Shown: positions 10,674 to 23,072 of the stretch, in pieces
Numbering within the stretch: the first letter of the stretch is position 1
Layout of the letters: each line of letters starts with the position of its first letter
Origin: Euryodendron excelsum
Taxonomy: Eukaryota; Streptophyta; Magnoliopsida; Ericales; Pentaphylacaceae
Length of the DNA: 64,000 nucleotides
Assembly (NCBI GenBank): GCA_033060915.1
Contig: CM065378.1
Coordinates: 56,062,501 to 56,126,500 of the forward strand
Reading direction: 5' to 3'
Program-made: the position numbers and the translations under genes
The notes under the pieces: model-generated
The model's input: only the letters and a program-made list of their open reading frames with translations
Databases searched by the model: none
Told to the model about the DNA's origin: nothing

Positions 10674-11863
10674 AGGTTTTTGTCCAAGGTAATTATATAT
10701 CAAAAGTTTATTCTCAAAATAATAAAAATTAAAACCTTATACACAATCTAAAGTAAAACGTAGGTCTGAGTCACGCTTTCTAGAGAAAACACAACTCGAA
10801 ATTGTGTTTTCGAAAAAAACGCAACTTTAAGTAGTGTTCTCTCTCTCTCTCTCCACTCCTTCTCTCTCTACTACCCTCTCTCTCTCTCATTTTCTCTCTC
10901 TCACTCTCTCTCTCTTTTCTTCTCATTATTATTTTATAAAAATTATACATAAAATTATAATATTTTTAAATTTCTTCTTATTTTTATTTGAAAATTTTAT
11001 AAAAAAATAAAATAAAAAATATAGACAGAGTTAAGTAATAATTAAAATATTTTAGTAATCAGTAATAAAATGTTATAAAAAGTGTTATAAAATAGATAAA
11101 ATTTGTAGTAAATAATTTCAAGGATAAAATAAGTAAAATAATTATTAGTAAAATAAGTATTGTTAAATATATAGTTATTTTATAAAGTAAATTGCAGTAA
11201 ATTATTTTGCAGTAAATAAAGTATTATAGAATTATAGTTTTAATACATGTTTTATGTATGTGTGAAAATTGTTTTGAAAACTCAAAAAATAAATATTTTT
11301 TCCCAAACAAAACTAGGTCAGAAACATCAAGCGTGAAATTTGAGATAGATCCGATCATATTTTTCATTTTATAAAAATTGTACATAAAACTACAATACTT
11401 TTAAAATTGTCATTATTTTTATTTAAAATTTTTAAAAAATAAAATAAAAAATGTGATTGGCTTTAAATTAAAAAATTTGATCAATCCGATCAATTTTTTT
11501 GCTATTTTATAACACTTTTTATAACATTTTATTACTGATTATTAAAATATTTTAATTATTACCTAACTCTTTTCATATTTTTCATTTTATTTTTTTAAAT
11601 AAAAATAATAAGAATTTTAAAAATATTATAATTTTATGTATAATTTTTATAAAATGATAATGAAAGGAGAGAGAGAGAGAAAAGGAGAGAGAGTGGGCAG
11701 TAGAGAGAGAAAGATAGAGAGAGAGAAAAAGCAACTCAAAGTTGCATTTTTTTCCAAAAAATGCGATCTCGACCTGTGTTTTACCTTAAATTAAAAATAA
11801 AGTTTTAATTTTTATTATTTCACGAATAAACTTTGGATATATGATTATTTTGAAAAAAAACCC
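10674..11863. mobile_element. Mutator-like non-autonomous element with long terminal inverted repeats
   Basis: The left arm (10674-about 11097) and right arm (about 11494-11863) are inverted repeats of roughly 370-420 bp. Shared pieces include aaagtttattc, ataataaaaattaaaac, the CT/GA tracts, and gtaataaaatgttataaaa. The ends read AGGTTTTT and, inverted, GGGTTTTT. A near-perfect 9-bp target duplication flanks them: gcaaacatg (10665-10673) and gcaagcatg (11864-11872). Long arms plus 9-bp duplications are typical of MULEs. No transposase is encoded. A further direct copy of part of the left arm lies at about 11360-11450. Confidence 0.8.
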
Positions 11864-11872
11864 GCAAGCATG

Positions 11873-13372
11873 CAAATATGTCTTTTGACATGCCCTTTGA
11901 TTTGATGGGCATGCTTTGATGGCAAACTTAAACATAAAAAAAAATAGGACTATCAAAATCACTATCATTTTTGTTAGAAAAAGGTTTTTGATAACTATGA
12001 AGAACAAATTTTTTTTTCTTAAATTTGGGTGATTTTTAAAAAAAATTCAAATAAAATTTCAGAACTAATTTATCAAGTGCGGTCTCGATGAGAATAATTT
12101 TTGAAACCAGTTTGTTAAATACAATTTCGACGAATTAGAAATCGGGTACTCAAACCATAACCAAATGGGTCAAATTAATTAATTCTGTGTTATCCCGCTG
12201 AACTGAGAAGGCCTCTCATTATACATCCAAGCCATGAATTTCATGGTGTCAAATACGGCATCAATTAAAAAAATTATAATAAAAGTTTATGAATGGTGAG
12301 TATTTTCGTAATTTAATTTATGAATACAATCCTGCCCACAAGCGCTATCATGAAAATAGTAATGAAAAGGCATGAACACAATTTTCTTCCAATCAAGGTA
12401 TACGATAGCGATTTTTTTCTTTGGTACCCTGAGTTGTCTTCATGATACTGGTACAAAAAAATCTCAGTCCGTGGATAAAAAAGAAAAAAGTTAACCTTTG
12501 GATGAGAATATTTGCAAAATAGCCATGGGGCTTGAGGTGGTTTTGGTAAAAAAGCAGTCACTATAGATTTAGTTACCACAAAATGTGACTCAAAATTTAT
12601 GTAGGCGAATCCAAATGATGGCGAGTGACCAAAATTTTGACCTAAGGCTGAGATTTTAAACAACTCAGGGTACTGGAGCCATTACCTACCAGGAAAGTTC
12701 CGGGCCCAATTGCCACGCAGCTTGTACTCTCTCTCTCTCTCTCTCAAGAATGAGTAACCTGTATCACGTAGTTGCTTTTTCTAGCTGTTTGATTATTTTT
12801 CGTTACTCAAACGTGTGTTAACAACGAAACATAAAAAAAAGTAAAGGGTTTCTTGTGATCCGTCACCTTTGGAAGGAGAGAGGCAATAATATTTTCTACG
12901 GTAAATTACATACATCTGCTTTAGCTTTATTGAAATGTAAGTACTCCCCTTGTCCTCAAAATTAGGTGGTCAGCGTTTTTAAAAAAAAAAACGTTAGGAT
13001 TTAATGTGAAATTACTGTAACACCCTCACTTGTGGAAATAAGTTGAGTTCCACTGATAGCCCTTGAGGTATTTGACAATGGTTGGGGTATTCTTGTGATT
13101 TCAAAAATAACAACCCCACCTCCTCTAATTTGATCATCATTGTCATGTTTCCCTACATTTAGTCTGCCATAAGTGTTAATTACTTTTTTTACTTACATCA
13201 TTTTGTTATCTTTAAAACACAAATATCCTTACATTAATGTGATAAATTCATTTGAAAAATAAAATAAAATAGAGCTAACTGGGTCAATAAAGCATTTACT
13301 CAAATAAAGAGTCAACTGTTTAAATTTAGTCAACTCACTCAAATCACGCATCATTATTAACACCTCTGTCTC

Positions 13373-13429
<57 letters not shown>

Positions 13430-13561
13430 ATTTTTATCATCATCTTCAGCTCTCTCGTCTCTGTACTTTACCATTGACATCATCACTAAAACCATCACCT
13501 TTAACATTGCCTTGCGTAACCAAAACCACCCACAACCGCTAGCAATGGCACTGCTCATTCT
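11873..13561. other. Gene-less DNA with CT microsatellites
   Basis: No supportable gene. It contains a (CT)n at 12729-12744 and a long one at 13375-13426. A short sequence next to the MULE (tttgacatgccc with tgatgggc, 11884-11911) repeats one on its other flank (10616-10641), so the target site may already have held a small duplication. Confidence 0.6.
13375..13426. repeat. (CT)n microsatellite, about 52 bp
   Basis: Pure dinucleotide array, the longest in the window. The arginine/glutamate-alternating open frame read from its other strand is an artefact of the repeat. Confidence 0.95.
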
Positions 13562-15732
13562 TGTCACGCCCCATTTTTTAAGGTTGAATAATTAAAAAAT
13601 AAAGTTTTAAACATTGAAAATTTTAAGTTAAGATTAAGAGTCACGTCAGATTTTGGTCAATATAAGTTTTTAAAATTTGATTTAAAGATAGTTTTTATCT
13701 TAAAATTTTTTGAAATAAAACTGTGTGGGTCCATTCGTATTTTGGACAATTTCATTTTTTTTTTTTTGAAACCTGTTTAAAAGAAAATATTTCAACTTCA
13801 AATCTTCAAACTCCAACAACAATTCCAAATCTCTAACTCAATACTCCACATCAATAAACCCATCTTCCAAATCAAATCACAATAAGCAAAGTGATAATAA
13901 TGTAAGTAATAGTACAATCATCCAAAATTAAAAGGAGTGAAGGTTTAAAGGTACAACACTATAACTAAAAGAAATAAATTAAAACCCATAGATAACACGG
14001 TGTGCGTTCAAAATACATAAGAGACGTCTGGTGTTCTAATCTTAGTCCTCAAGTCTGCTTGCCCGAGACCCCACCTGCAACTGTTGTAGGGTGAGCATTT
14101 TCACGGCTCAAGTAGGAAGTTATGCTATTGGGCTAATAAGAATGAGGTGATATGTGCAAGTGTATAAATAAAGATGCGTGAAAATAAGTATATACAATCT
14201 CTAAATCCTCACTCCCAACCCAATGCTTAATGGTATAATGCAAGCACACGCACATATTAACTAAACAAAAAACAAATACATATAACATCAAACCACAAAC
14301 TATTTAGTCACAAACAATAACATAAATTAAATTGATTTTATGAAACTAAAGCTGAATGATTAAATGCATAAATACATAAAACAAAATAAAATAAAATACC
14401 AGGACTCATCCAAGTCCAACCCAATGCAAATGCATGATGCAACCGGCCGTACTGAGGAGAGAATGCAACTCTACCTGCAACCTCTTCTGCTCTTTATGGA
14501 ATATTACCCAAGGAACGCGTGTTTCCCAATAATTCCACTCTTTATGGGCCGCATCCAAAGGACGCGTGTATCTTGTTAAATGAGGCACTATGCCTTTATT
14601 CTAATGTAAATTCCTAGGGCCATGGCTTCAAGTCTATACCCGACCATGCCCAATATCAACATAAATACTGCACAAAATAAACTGATAACATTTAAGTTAT
14701 CAAATCCAGAGCCTAAATTAGGCATCCAACAACACGTAGCCAATATGCAAGTTTACGTTTTACTTTAAATCACCATTTTTTTATCTAATTAATATCACAT
14801 TGCTATTTTATTAGCTCTATGCACATTCTAGGCATAATAATGTTTTTAATTATCCATTTTATGCCCATTCTACATTATGTCAAGCAACCAAAATTATTCA
14901 ATTAATTACTTCTGAAATTACCCAATAAATTCATTCCGAAAATTACCCAATAAATTCATTCCAAAATTATCTAATAAATTTAGTCCGAAAATTACTTAAT
15001 AAATTCTTTTAAATCAACCACACTTCAAGCATAACTCATATACACATCACTCACATAAATATGAAACAAATTTCACTAATCAATCATTTATGGTAGAAAC
15101 CCTTAATTTTATTTAACATGTAAATATGATAAATTTCTAAACTTTTATTCAAACCATTCAAGAAATACCCAAAGCATCAATACTAACTCATCATGATAAA
15201 TGTAACAATAATCAATTAAGAGAATCAAGAAACGAAATTGTAATAAATTTTCAAGTTCGAATAAAACCCTAAAACTCAAATTAAAATACCTATAACCATA
15301 ATTTCTACCAAATCCTCCTATATAACTCAAAATCATTAAACCCATAACAAAACCTATGTGTAAACCCTCCTACCTCGGTGTAGATTGTCCCTCACAAGTG
15401 AAATCAAGTTGTGAGAGCCCTCTTTAAATCCTCCACCACCAAGCCATAGAAGGGAAAAATACAAACCCTAAGTCAAGGTATAAAAATCTAGCTCAAAGGG
15501 GAATTAAAATGCACAAAATAATTGAAAAAGCTAAAGAAGAGGAGCAACAAACCAAGAGAGAGGCAACTCTCTGTTTGCTGCTGCGGTGAACGAACGGGAA
15601 AGAGGGAGAGAAGGGGTTTCAAGTTTTGTTTTATTTTGACTTTGCACTAATTACGGAAAACTCCCCTAAGTTTGTGTAAATTTTCAAAAGCACCCCAAGT
15701 CCACCTTTGACTAAGTTGACCGGGTCATTACA
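13562..15732. mobile_element. Solo LTR, 2.17 kb, with perfect 5-bp target duplication
   Basis: The segment starts TGTCACGCCCC and ends GGTCATTACA, the TG...CA ends of an LTR. Immediately outside are identical 5-bp direct repeats, attct (13557-13561 and 15733-15737). No second LTR, primer-binding site or coding domain lies inside, so it is best read as a solo LTR left by LTR-LTR recombination. Which strand is sense is unclear. Confidence 0.8.
14912..15009. repeat. 25-bp minisatellite inside the solo LTR
   Basis: Four degenerate copies of a unit like ccgaaaattacccaataaat plus tcatt. Confidence 0.75.
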
Positions 15733-15737
15733 ATTCT

Positions 15738-16863
15738 CCTTCTCTGTTCTCCCAGAGTCCCCGCTAACAATCCACTCATCTACGTCCTCCTCCTCATGTC
15801 TTCCTCCACCTCTTTTCCCCTTCTCTCGTCACACACATGCACACAGAGACACACATTCCCACTTCCTTTCCCTTTCTTTCATCACATCTGCTTTGCTCCC
15901 TCTACGGTCAAACCCACCATGGCTGAACCACCACTACCATGACCTAACATGATAATTAACCATAAATGTCCCAAATAATGTGTGTGTATAATAATATTTA
16001 TATTTATATAGATATATGTATAGGTGTTTATATTTGTATAGGTATATATATGCTTGAATTATAGCACGATAGAAGGTTGATAATGGTACGTAATGGTCGT
16101 GGTGATAGTGCGTGATGGATGATGATGAAAAGGAAGTTGGCAGTGGAGGTGGTGGGCAAAGGTGACAGTAGTGAAGGTAGGAAGTGGATCATGGCTATGG
16201 TGGCTAGCGGCGGTACGAGTGGTGGCCAGTTTTGGGAGTTTGTGCATTAATGGTGGGAAGAAGTGGAAAAAAGTTAACCCAGCTCTTTGAAAAAATTGGT
16301 CATTCCAGGTCAACGTAATGGTAAAATAGTTAAACATTACCTTCTGTTAACGCTGTTTTGGAGACAATTTTAATAGGGAATGTTAGTGTCATTTCTAAAA
16401 CCTTATGGTACTCCGTGTTAGTATCTGATACCTCGGTCATTGTAATTACTTTTAAACTTTTTATAAAAAAACCAAAATATTTTGGTCAAAGTCAATACTC
16501 ACCCTCTATTTCCCCCCTTCTTCCCCAAGGTAGGCCACACACTACCTCAACCTTTCTGCTACTGCCACCACCATTTTCACCATCCTCTTTATCCTTTTTC
16601 TCTCTTTTGGCCTATAACAACCACCCTTGCCTCCAGCATCACTTCCCTATCTGTTCTCCCCTCCCCCATCAGTGTAGTATTGATACTGACCATTCCACTG
16701 CCCTTTCTCTTTTCTTTTATTTATTCCCCCATTGCACACCTGATTTGCCCAACCACTACACCCCTCTCTTTTCGCCTCCCCCCACGAGGTTCGGGATCGA
16801 CAACGACCATGGTGCACCTGGTTTGCCCAAGGCACTATCCTCCTTGTTGGCATTTAAACCACC
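15738..16863. other. Gene-less DNA
   Basis: C/T-rich and GGT/CCA-rich stretches give overlapping open frames on both strands (notably 16358-16900), but their proteins are proline/serine/leucine-rich with no recognisable domain. I see no supportable gene. Confidence 0.55.
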
Positions 16864-17203
16864 TGTAGAAAGAAACAAAACAATCACATGCACACTCTAA
16901 AGAAAAAACACAAAGAATTAAGGTGGTTAGATAGAACAACGAATCTACTCACGTCTGCAAATGAGAGAGCAAAAATTCCACTACGTCAAAGGAAGAGTAC
17001 TATCACTATTCCTACTCTCTACAAGCCTCTCTATCTCATCTGATCTCAACCTGTAATTCTATAAGTTCCTTATTTATAGGCAAACTTTAGAAACCCTAGT
17101 GCCCATATAATTAAGAAACCCAACACATATTGGATATCCTAGCTTGGCCCAAATATATGTACGACCCAAAAATTATATGGGCCTACAGAATTATAGAGAC
17201 ACA
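16864..17203 (-). mobile_element. Copia-type 3' LTR (minus strand) with adjacent polypurine tract
   Basis: On the minus strand, aaggtggagattattggg (17204-17221) is a typical Copia polypurine tract. It is followed directly by TGTGTCTCTATAATTC, the proposed LTR start at 17203. The LTR would run to 16864, ending TTTCTACA, about 340 bp. A piece of internal element sequence continues from 17222 to about 17400. The far LTR and target duplication were not found, so this is a truncated element. Confidence 0.5.
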
Positions 17204-17399
17204 CCCAATAATCTCCACCTTAGCTAGAATTCTGCAACCTCTTCGAAGATAACTAGTATTGGTGTCAATTCTATCGTTGTCGTATTCACCACACTCAAAC
17301 TAGCATGACTCGCACCTTCATATTGAGGTGCCTATACCCTCTTGTCAGGGGTGCCCTACAAAGCTCACTGATCACTCCTTTATCGTGCAATGTAATACT

Positions 17400-18598
17400 G
17401 CAAAAGTACAATTGACAATGTAGCTTAATTCGATGAGTCTGGATGCCGATTCGTCTCGAAGATGAAGCTTAATATAAGCTATAGCACTAAGTGAACGCTA
17501 AATTGCCTAGATTCAAATTACAACTAATAAAGTGCTTCTAAGTGAAATGAAACAAAAAATGTGAAGGTTGAAGAGTGTTGGTTTACTAGTCTACTTCAAA
17601 ATAATTTAATTTAAAGTGTAAAGTACAGAGAAGAGGTCTTGGATCCAATTGGTCAAATTACCTAAGTTCATCAAGCATTCAAAGAGGAGTTTATAACTCA
17701 AATCAAAGGTCTCATCATAGACCTTTGATTCAGAGGGTTTTGACCATAAAAGTGTGAATTCACTAGAAATTGATCCTTGATTTGAAATCTATTTGAAGAA
17801 TCAAAGATTCATACTATCAATTTGTGCAATCGCAATACCAATTCAAGGATTGTGCATTGAAGTTACCAAACTTAGTCAAGAACCTAGGTTTTCTTAAAAA
17901 TCTAAGTCTCAACTGCTATGAATTTGATGAATTGATAGATATAATATTAAAAAACCATTTTACCTCCATTAAAGACTTGAAGACCTTGAATGATCTTCTC
18001 AATTGAATCCAAGAGAGAGTTTAGCTAGTCATCCACATTGCAATACAATTGAAGAATTGAGTAAACAAGAACAATTAGAATTAAATCTCTCAATTATAAT
18101 GCAAATTTAGGAGTTTCTCCCTCTAAAAGTATACAAAATATGCAGAATTCTAACTACAACTCGTTAAGTAAAGCTATATCCCCAATTGGGAGTATAAAAT
18201 TGCCTTTTATAGCTGAAAATAAAAGAGAGTTGCTAGTGACCATTTGAACGGCTAGCTAACACTCTGTTAATGGGTTTTTGCCCTCTTTGAATCTCTGCTT
18301 TTTCTGCTCACCTGAGTTGAACGGTTGCTAACTTGATTTGAAAGGGAAACAAACTCTCTGAATCTCCATAACTATTCGAATAGCTATTCGAATGGTCTGA
18401 ATACCTATTCGAACGGTTGGGTTCTAACAATGCTCTGGACTTTTGGCAGTTTTGCTTCCCTTTAGCTCCATTCTCTACATAAGGCACAATAAAACAGTTT
18501 AGAACTAAAACATAACTATCAAAGTATATATAACCTATGTTAAGGCTAACAAAATACTAGTTACAGTATTATGATTACACTTTTGGAGTGTAATCACA
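17400..18598 (-). mobile_element. Athila-like 3' LTR (minus strand; left limit approximate)
   Basis: Its start on the minus strand (TGTGATTACACTCC, position 18598) lies directly after a G-rich polypurine tract and the stem-loop at 18636-18656. The LTR contains a cluster of TTCGAA-centred palindromes at 18370-18415. The other end could not be fixed; about 17400 is my estimate from where the Copia fragment stops. Confidence 0.5.
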
Positions 18599-18656
18599 CC
18601 AACCTCCCCCCCCCCAAAAAAAAAAAAAATTAGATTTTTGCTAGTCCCTAGCAAAA
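18599..18656 (-). other. Polypurine tract and conserved stem-loop of the Athila-like element
   Basis: On the minus strand a G-run (complement of 18604-18615) next to the LTR start is the likely second-strand primer. Just upstream, 18636-18644 (ttttgctag) and 18648-18656 (ctagcaaaa) form a perfect 9-bp stem with a 3-base loop. From memory, a similar GCTAGGGACTAGCAA motif before the polypurine tract is common in plant Athila/Tat elements. Confidence 0.6.
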
Positions 18657-20279
18657 TACTACAAATTAAAAAGAAAGGGATAAATCTCTACTTTCATAAG
18701 AGTCACAGATGCATTTAGACTATGCATTAAGCCTTTAAACTCCTAAGTTACCCCTAGTAGATGAGTGGTGTTTCGTGAGGATTTCTAGTGATGGTATCCA
18801 CAAACATCCCATTTGTGACTTACACTAAAAAATATGAGAATAAAGAGAATCCACATAATCTCGTTCAAGATAATCTTTGATATCAATCTTACCTCCTAAA
18901 ACATGTAAGAGTGAACATCAATGCATACAAAAGAGAGGTTCAAGTGAGTGGGTAAGAAATCATGCTTTATGACTCAAATGAAACACACTCACACACCCTA
19001 TCTTTTAAACCTTGATTCCAATTCTCACCAGTCATACACTCGCAAGTAAACACCCACATGGTAATGGAATGCTTAAAATGGGAGTAAATGCATGGAAAAT
19101 GCAAAGAAACAAATCAAATGCAAAAACCAAAATAATTTACGTGTATCAACCTAGCATAACTTCATGAAAGGCATTTCATAGTTGAGCATTTGATTAAAGG
19201 AGTTAACAAATGATGACTTATACTCCATTGAAATCTTAAATCACACACACTTTGGATCAACTAGAACTTTTCTAGGGTGAAGGCTTGGCTAAGTGGTATA
19301 AAGAGTATGGTAGAAGAAGCATAGAAATGACTCAAGGCATATGTGATCAAGGCATGAAATGAACAAGAGTTATACATATCCAATTCTCCCTTTGTAATTC
19401 CATGATGCTTTTCTCAAACTTTTTATTTCTTTTTCCACTTTTCTCTATTTCAACACATTCCAAATTATACAAGGGTCAAGTGTGGATATGGTGAAAAATG
19501 GGTAAAAAAGAAATGATAATTTTCCAACAAAAGAGCATGGCTCACAAGAAGAATAAGGTCCTAGAATCATATTCAAAGTACACAACTATAGAACTCAAGA
19601 GAGTATAAGTGTCAACATCCTTAATCAATACTCAACTATGAACCAAATACATGCATAATGAAGCTATTGAAGGAGTAAAATATGAAGAATTAAACCTTGA
19701 GTAAATATAACAACTCCAAAGAACGGCAATAGCTCTAAAGCATACAAGATAAAATCTTCACTCATGTATGGATGAGAATGCATAAGATAGCAACACATAT
19801 GCTATATAACATGATTGTGCACAAGAATGTAATCCCCTTTACTTATGTATGTATGATGTAATCTCATAATGTATTAGGATTAAGATGAATCAATGTTAAC
19901 TTAAGTCAAGATATATGCATATACTACTATCCTCTAATCTAAAATTGCACTTCATAAATGTGGCTATGCTTCTCGAAAATGAATCATCAATACATCTAAA
20001 AGGTCAATCATAGGTAATATGGGAGAAATGTGCTAACAATAATCAAATGAGAAATATGGGGACCATATAATACTCAAACCTCTATCAAATGTCTTAAGTA
20101 ATCGAATGATAACCAAATAATGTAATACCTATGACTAAGTAATCATCATGTAAAGAGATATAAGATAAATGGAGACAGATGTACAACAAAACTCGATAAC
20201 ATCCACTATGTCAAAATCAAAGTTTTAGATACATATGATGAAAGGATATGTACATACAAAATGGTATCTAAACTCTATC
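18657..20279 (-). other. 3' non-coding region of the Athila-like element
   Basis: AT-rich DNA between the extra ORF and the polypurine tract. No coding or RNA feature was recognised. Long non-coding 3' regions are usual for this lineage. Confidence 0.5.
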
Positions 20280-21691
20280 TCCTAAAAACCATCGTCATCT
20301 GAAGGTAGTTGTTGTTGCGACCTTAGGTGTCTAACTATCTCTTCAAGAAAACGAGTCTGACGCTGCTGATCCTGCCTATACTCAGTCAACTGTGTAGAAA
20401 TGGCCTCAAAAGAAGCGGTCTGAGCAACCTGATGGGCTATTATGGTAGTTTGCAGCTCGACATGAGCTATCTGAGTAGCTTGAATGGTGGTGCTCTGCTA
20501 CTGTAGCATTAGCTGACTTTGTTGCTGAAGATTCTCCATCACCATTTGAATGATAGGCCCCTACTATCCTTGCTGCTCTGGATGTTGTTGATGTTGAGCC
20601 TGGTGCTCTCCTTGAGGCTGTGCTTGAGCCTAAACTGGCTATGCAGGCTGTTGCTGCTGTTGTTGTTGGGTTCTCCTTTGGATTCCCACGAGCTTCCCTT
20701 AAGACTGGTGCTCTATCAAAAGATCAAGGGGAAACTTTGGGGACATGGCAATCATGTCTCCTTGTGGCCCCACTCTAGCTAGCTCTATCATAGATGTAAG
20801 AAAACATCTGAAAGGGATGCTCCCCTGAGTGGTGGTGGCTATGGTGCCAGCGAAAAGGGTCATGAACATGTAATGAAGAAGGTCAATCGACCTACCTGTA
20901 CCAATGGCCCAAAGCAGTTGGGCTCGCTATCGGCTAACCTCGGTGACTCGTCCTAGGGGGAAAATGGAATGGCAAGAGAAAATAAAAAGGGGTCTATACC
21001 TAACTGCAAGTGCCTTCTTAGGCACTTACGAAGATACTCATCGCTCCTTTGGCACACACACCTCCACTACAACCATGTCATGATTAGGAGCCCCCTCTCT
21101 TGAGTAAGAAAACTGAGGGTCGACAACTCTAGGAAGATGAAAAAATGTAGTAAAGGAGTTTAGAGTAATCTCTACTAAGCAGCCTCTCACCCAATATCGA
21201 ATGACCTTGGGCCCTAGAGTACATAAAGGGTAAGAGGCATTGACCATGAATTTAACGACCAGTGTATTGACATTTGCCTCTTAATTTGGTCAACTTAAGC
21301 CATTCTTGCTGAGTGAACTCATCCTCCCACCTATAGGGATCAATAGTGAAGTGAGAGATGGTCCAAATCTCTGGAGTACGGAGCCCTTCTGGCTTTATAC
21401 CTCACGAAAAGCAGTATGGGCCTCATGCCCAGTAAATGGTGGAGGCCCACAACGTCGACCTCTACCACGTCTCTCTTAGATAATACCCATACTTCGAGCC
21501 TGTCCTCTACTCACCATGGGAGAGAACAAAATAACATATATAAATGCTAAACTACCCCTAAACTCCCCTAAAGCTAGAAAGAATGAAACTATAAGGAACG
21601 CTATAAAGGAATACCTAAGGAAGTCCTGAAATGATAAGGCTCGAAAGGTCTGACCAGTGGTTGAACGTTGGTAAGGGTTCACCATCTCCAA
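20280..21691 (-). pseudogene. Extra ORF of the Athila-like element, degenerate (plant transposon-protein type)
   Basis: Minus strand, opening MVSRGQARSM at 21515 or in a nearby frame, followed by a basic RGRGRR stretch. A shifted frame gives EIWTISHFTIDPYRWEDEFT. At 21038-21247 is VNASYPLCTLGPKVIRYWVR followed by an F..LPR stretch, which resembles the 'putative plant transposon protein' domain found after pol in Athila-like elements. The C-terminal part (20300-20660) encodes a glutamine-rich, probably coiled-coil tail ending at about 20285. At least three in-frame stops and frameshifts make it a pseudogene. A TATA-like run near 21757-21768 lies upstream on the minus strand. Family assignment is from memory of the domain pattern. 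Confidence 0.55.
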
Positions 21692-22620
21692 AAGCTCTCT
21701 CCCTCACTAAACTCTCTCAAATCAGAGCTTTCAAATGGATTGAATAGCAGTTCAAGTGCATATATATAGAAATTCACTGGGTGTCCAAACATTCATTAAT
21801 AAGAGTTCAAATGCTCAACAAGCATTAGAATCCTTGCGTAGTCATTCAAATGGCCATTTGAACACTTGCGACTCACTACAAACGGTCGCTACCCATTCGA
21901 ACGGTATTAAAAAAGTCACGAGGAGAGGCTGAACATGATGTTTGAATGGCTATAAAGGCCCATTTGAATGCTTTCAAAAATTGTCAAGTAACTAACATTC
22001 TTACTAACTTGGGAAATGGAACGAAAGAAAAGCTATAAAAACAAAAGTAAAAGCTTGCCAAAACCTACAAGGTGAACCTTCCCCCAAGTAGAATAATGCA
22101 ATGTCCTCAATGCATGAGAACAAAACCAAGGACTAGGGAAAGGATGGACAGAAGAGGGACCCGATAGTCACAACACTTACCTGCTCAACTAGGCGAAGGC
22201 TTAAAAAGGAAGAAATCAAAACAAATAAAGCTAACTACTCCTAACTAACAAGTGGTGCACTAGCACTCGATCAATGGATGGTGGATCAATGAGATCCACA
22301 CAGTCAAGCTCACCCTCATACCCCTCAAAATATGATTTCACCTTTGACCATTCACCTTGAAAGAGGTCCCATTGGCAAAGCTTTGAACTTTAATCACTTA
22401 ATGTGGGAACACTTCCTTAACCAACCCGAACATTTGCTCCTAAGTTTGCCCATAAATAATTGTAAACAAGTGTTTTAGAGCAAAACTTTTTGATCCTCCT
22501 TAAAGGATTTGCGAAGAATGTGTTAGTCATGGAAAGCTTTCATGTGTGCCTTCGAGGGTTTCACATTCTCATAAATATCCTTGCAGAGCTCCTTAAGTTC
22601 ATTGAGTTGAAGCTTTCAAT
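21692..22620 (-). other. Spacer between integrase and extra ORF
   Basis: Non-coding. It contains a perfect 18-bp palindrome, ttcaaatggccatttgaa (21845-21862), an attcgaacggt motif near 21895, and a TATA-like sequence near 21757. It could be an internal promoter for the downstream ORF, which is speculative. Confidence 0.4.
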
Positions 22621-22621
22621 G

Positions 22622-23072
22622 GTGGCCCGCCTCATCTAAATTGGCATTAAATTAGCGAATCCCCCAATAGGCTTTGTGTTCAATTTTCACTGGGAGGTGA
22701 CATGCTTTGCCAAACACAAGCCTATAAGGGGATGCATCGAGGGCCATCTTGTAAGCTAACTTCAGTGACCAATCCTTTCGAGTAGGATTGACTATCTTTT
22801 CTAGAATGCTCTTGATCTCACAGTTAGCCAACTCTACTTGGCCTTGGGTTTGAGGATGATAGGGAGTTCTTAGTTTGTGCACAATACCATACTTTCTCAT
22901 CAACATCTTTATGGGCTGGTTGCAAAAGTGGGAACCACCGTCACTAATAACTGCACAAGGCATACCAAAGTGAGAAACGATATTCTCATTTAAGAATTTA
23001 ACCACCACATGGCGGTCATTGGTGCGTGATGCTATGACCTTTACCCACTTGGAAACGTAGTTAATAGCCACT
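22622..23072 (-). pseudogene. Integrase core and C-terminal part, Athila-like (split by insertion)
   Basis: The minus-strand frame contains NYVSKWVKVIAS, then VISDGGSHF with the second catalytic Asp, and QTQGQVELANCEIK with the catalytic Glu, followed by GKACHLPVKIEHKAYWGIR, a typical Athila/Tat C-terminal motif. A stop follows near 22652, while homologous coding continues in degraded form. The start of this exon-like piece is an insertion boundary: the upstream half of the integrase lies at 27685 and beyond. The frame is continuous if the inserted LTR and one target-site copy are removed. Confidence 0.85.

Noticed and set aside
13229..13567. Open frame with alternating Arg-Glu
   Set aside because: It is a (CT)n microsatellite read from the other strand.
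16358..16900. Open frame of 180 codons
   Set aside because: Overlapping frames on both strands in C/T-rich DNA, with no domain and no splice or promoter context.
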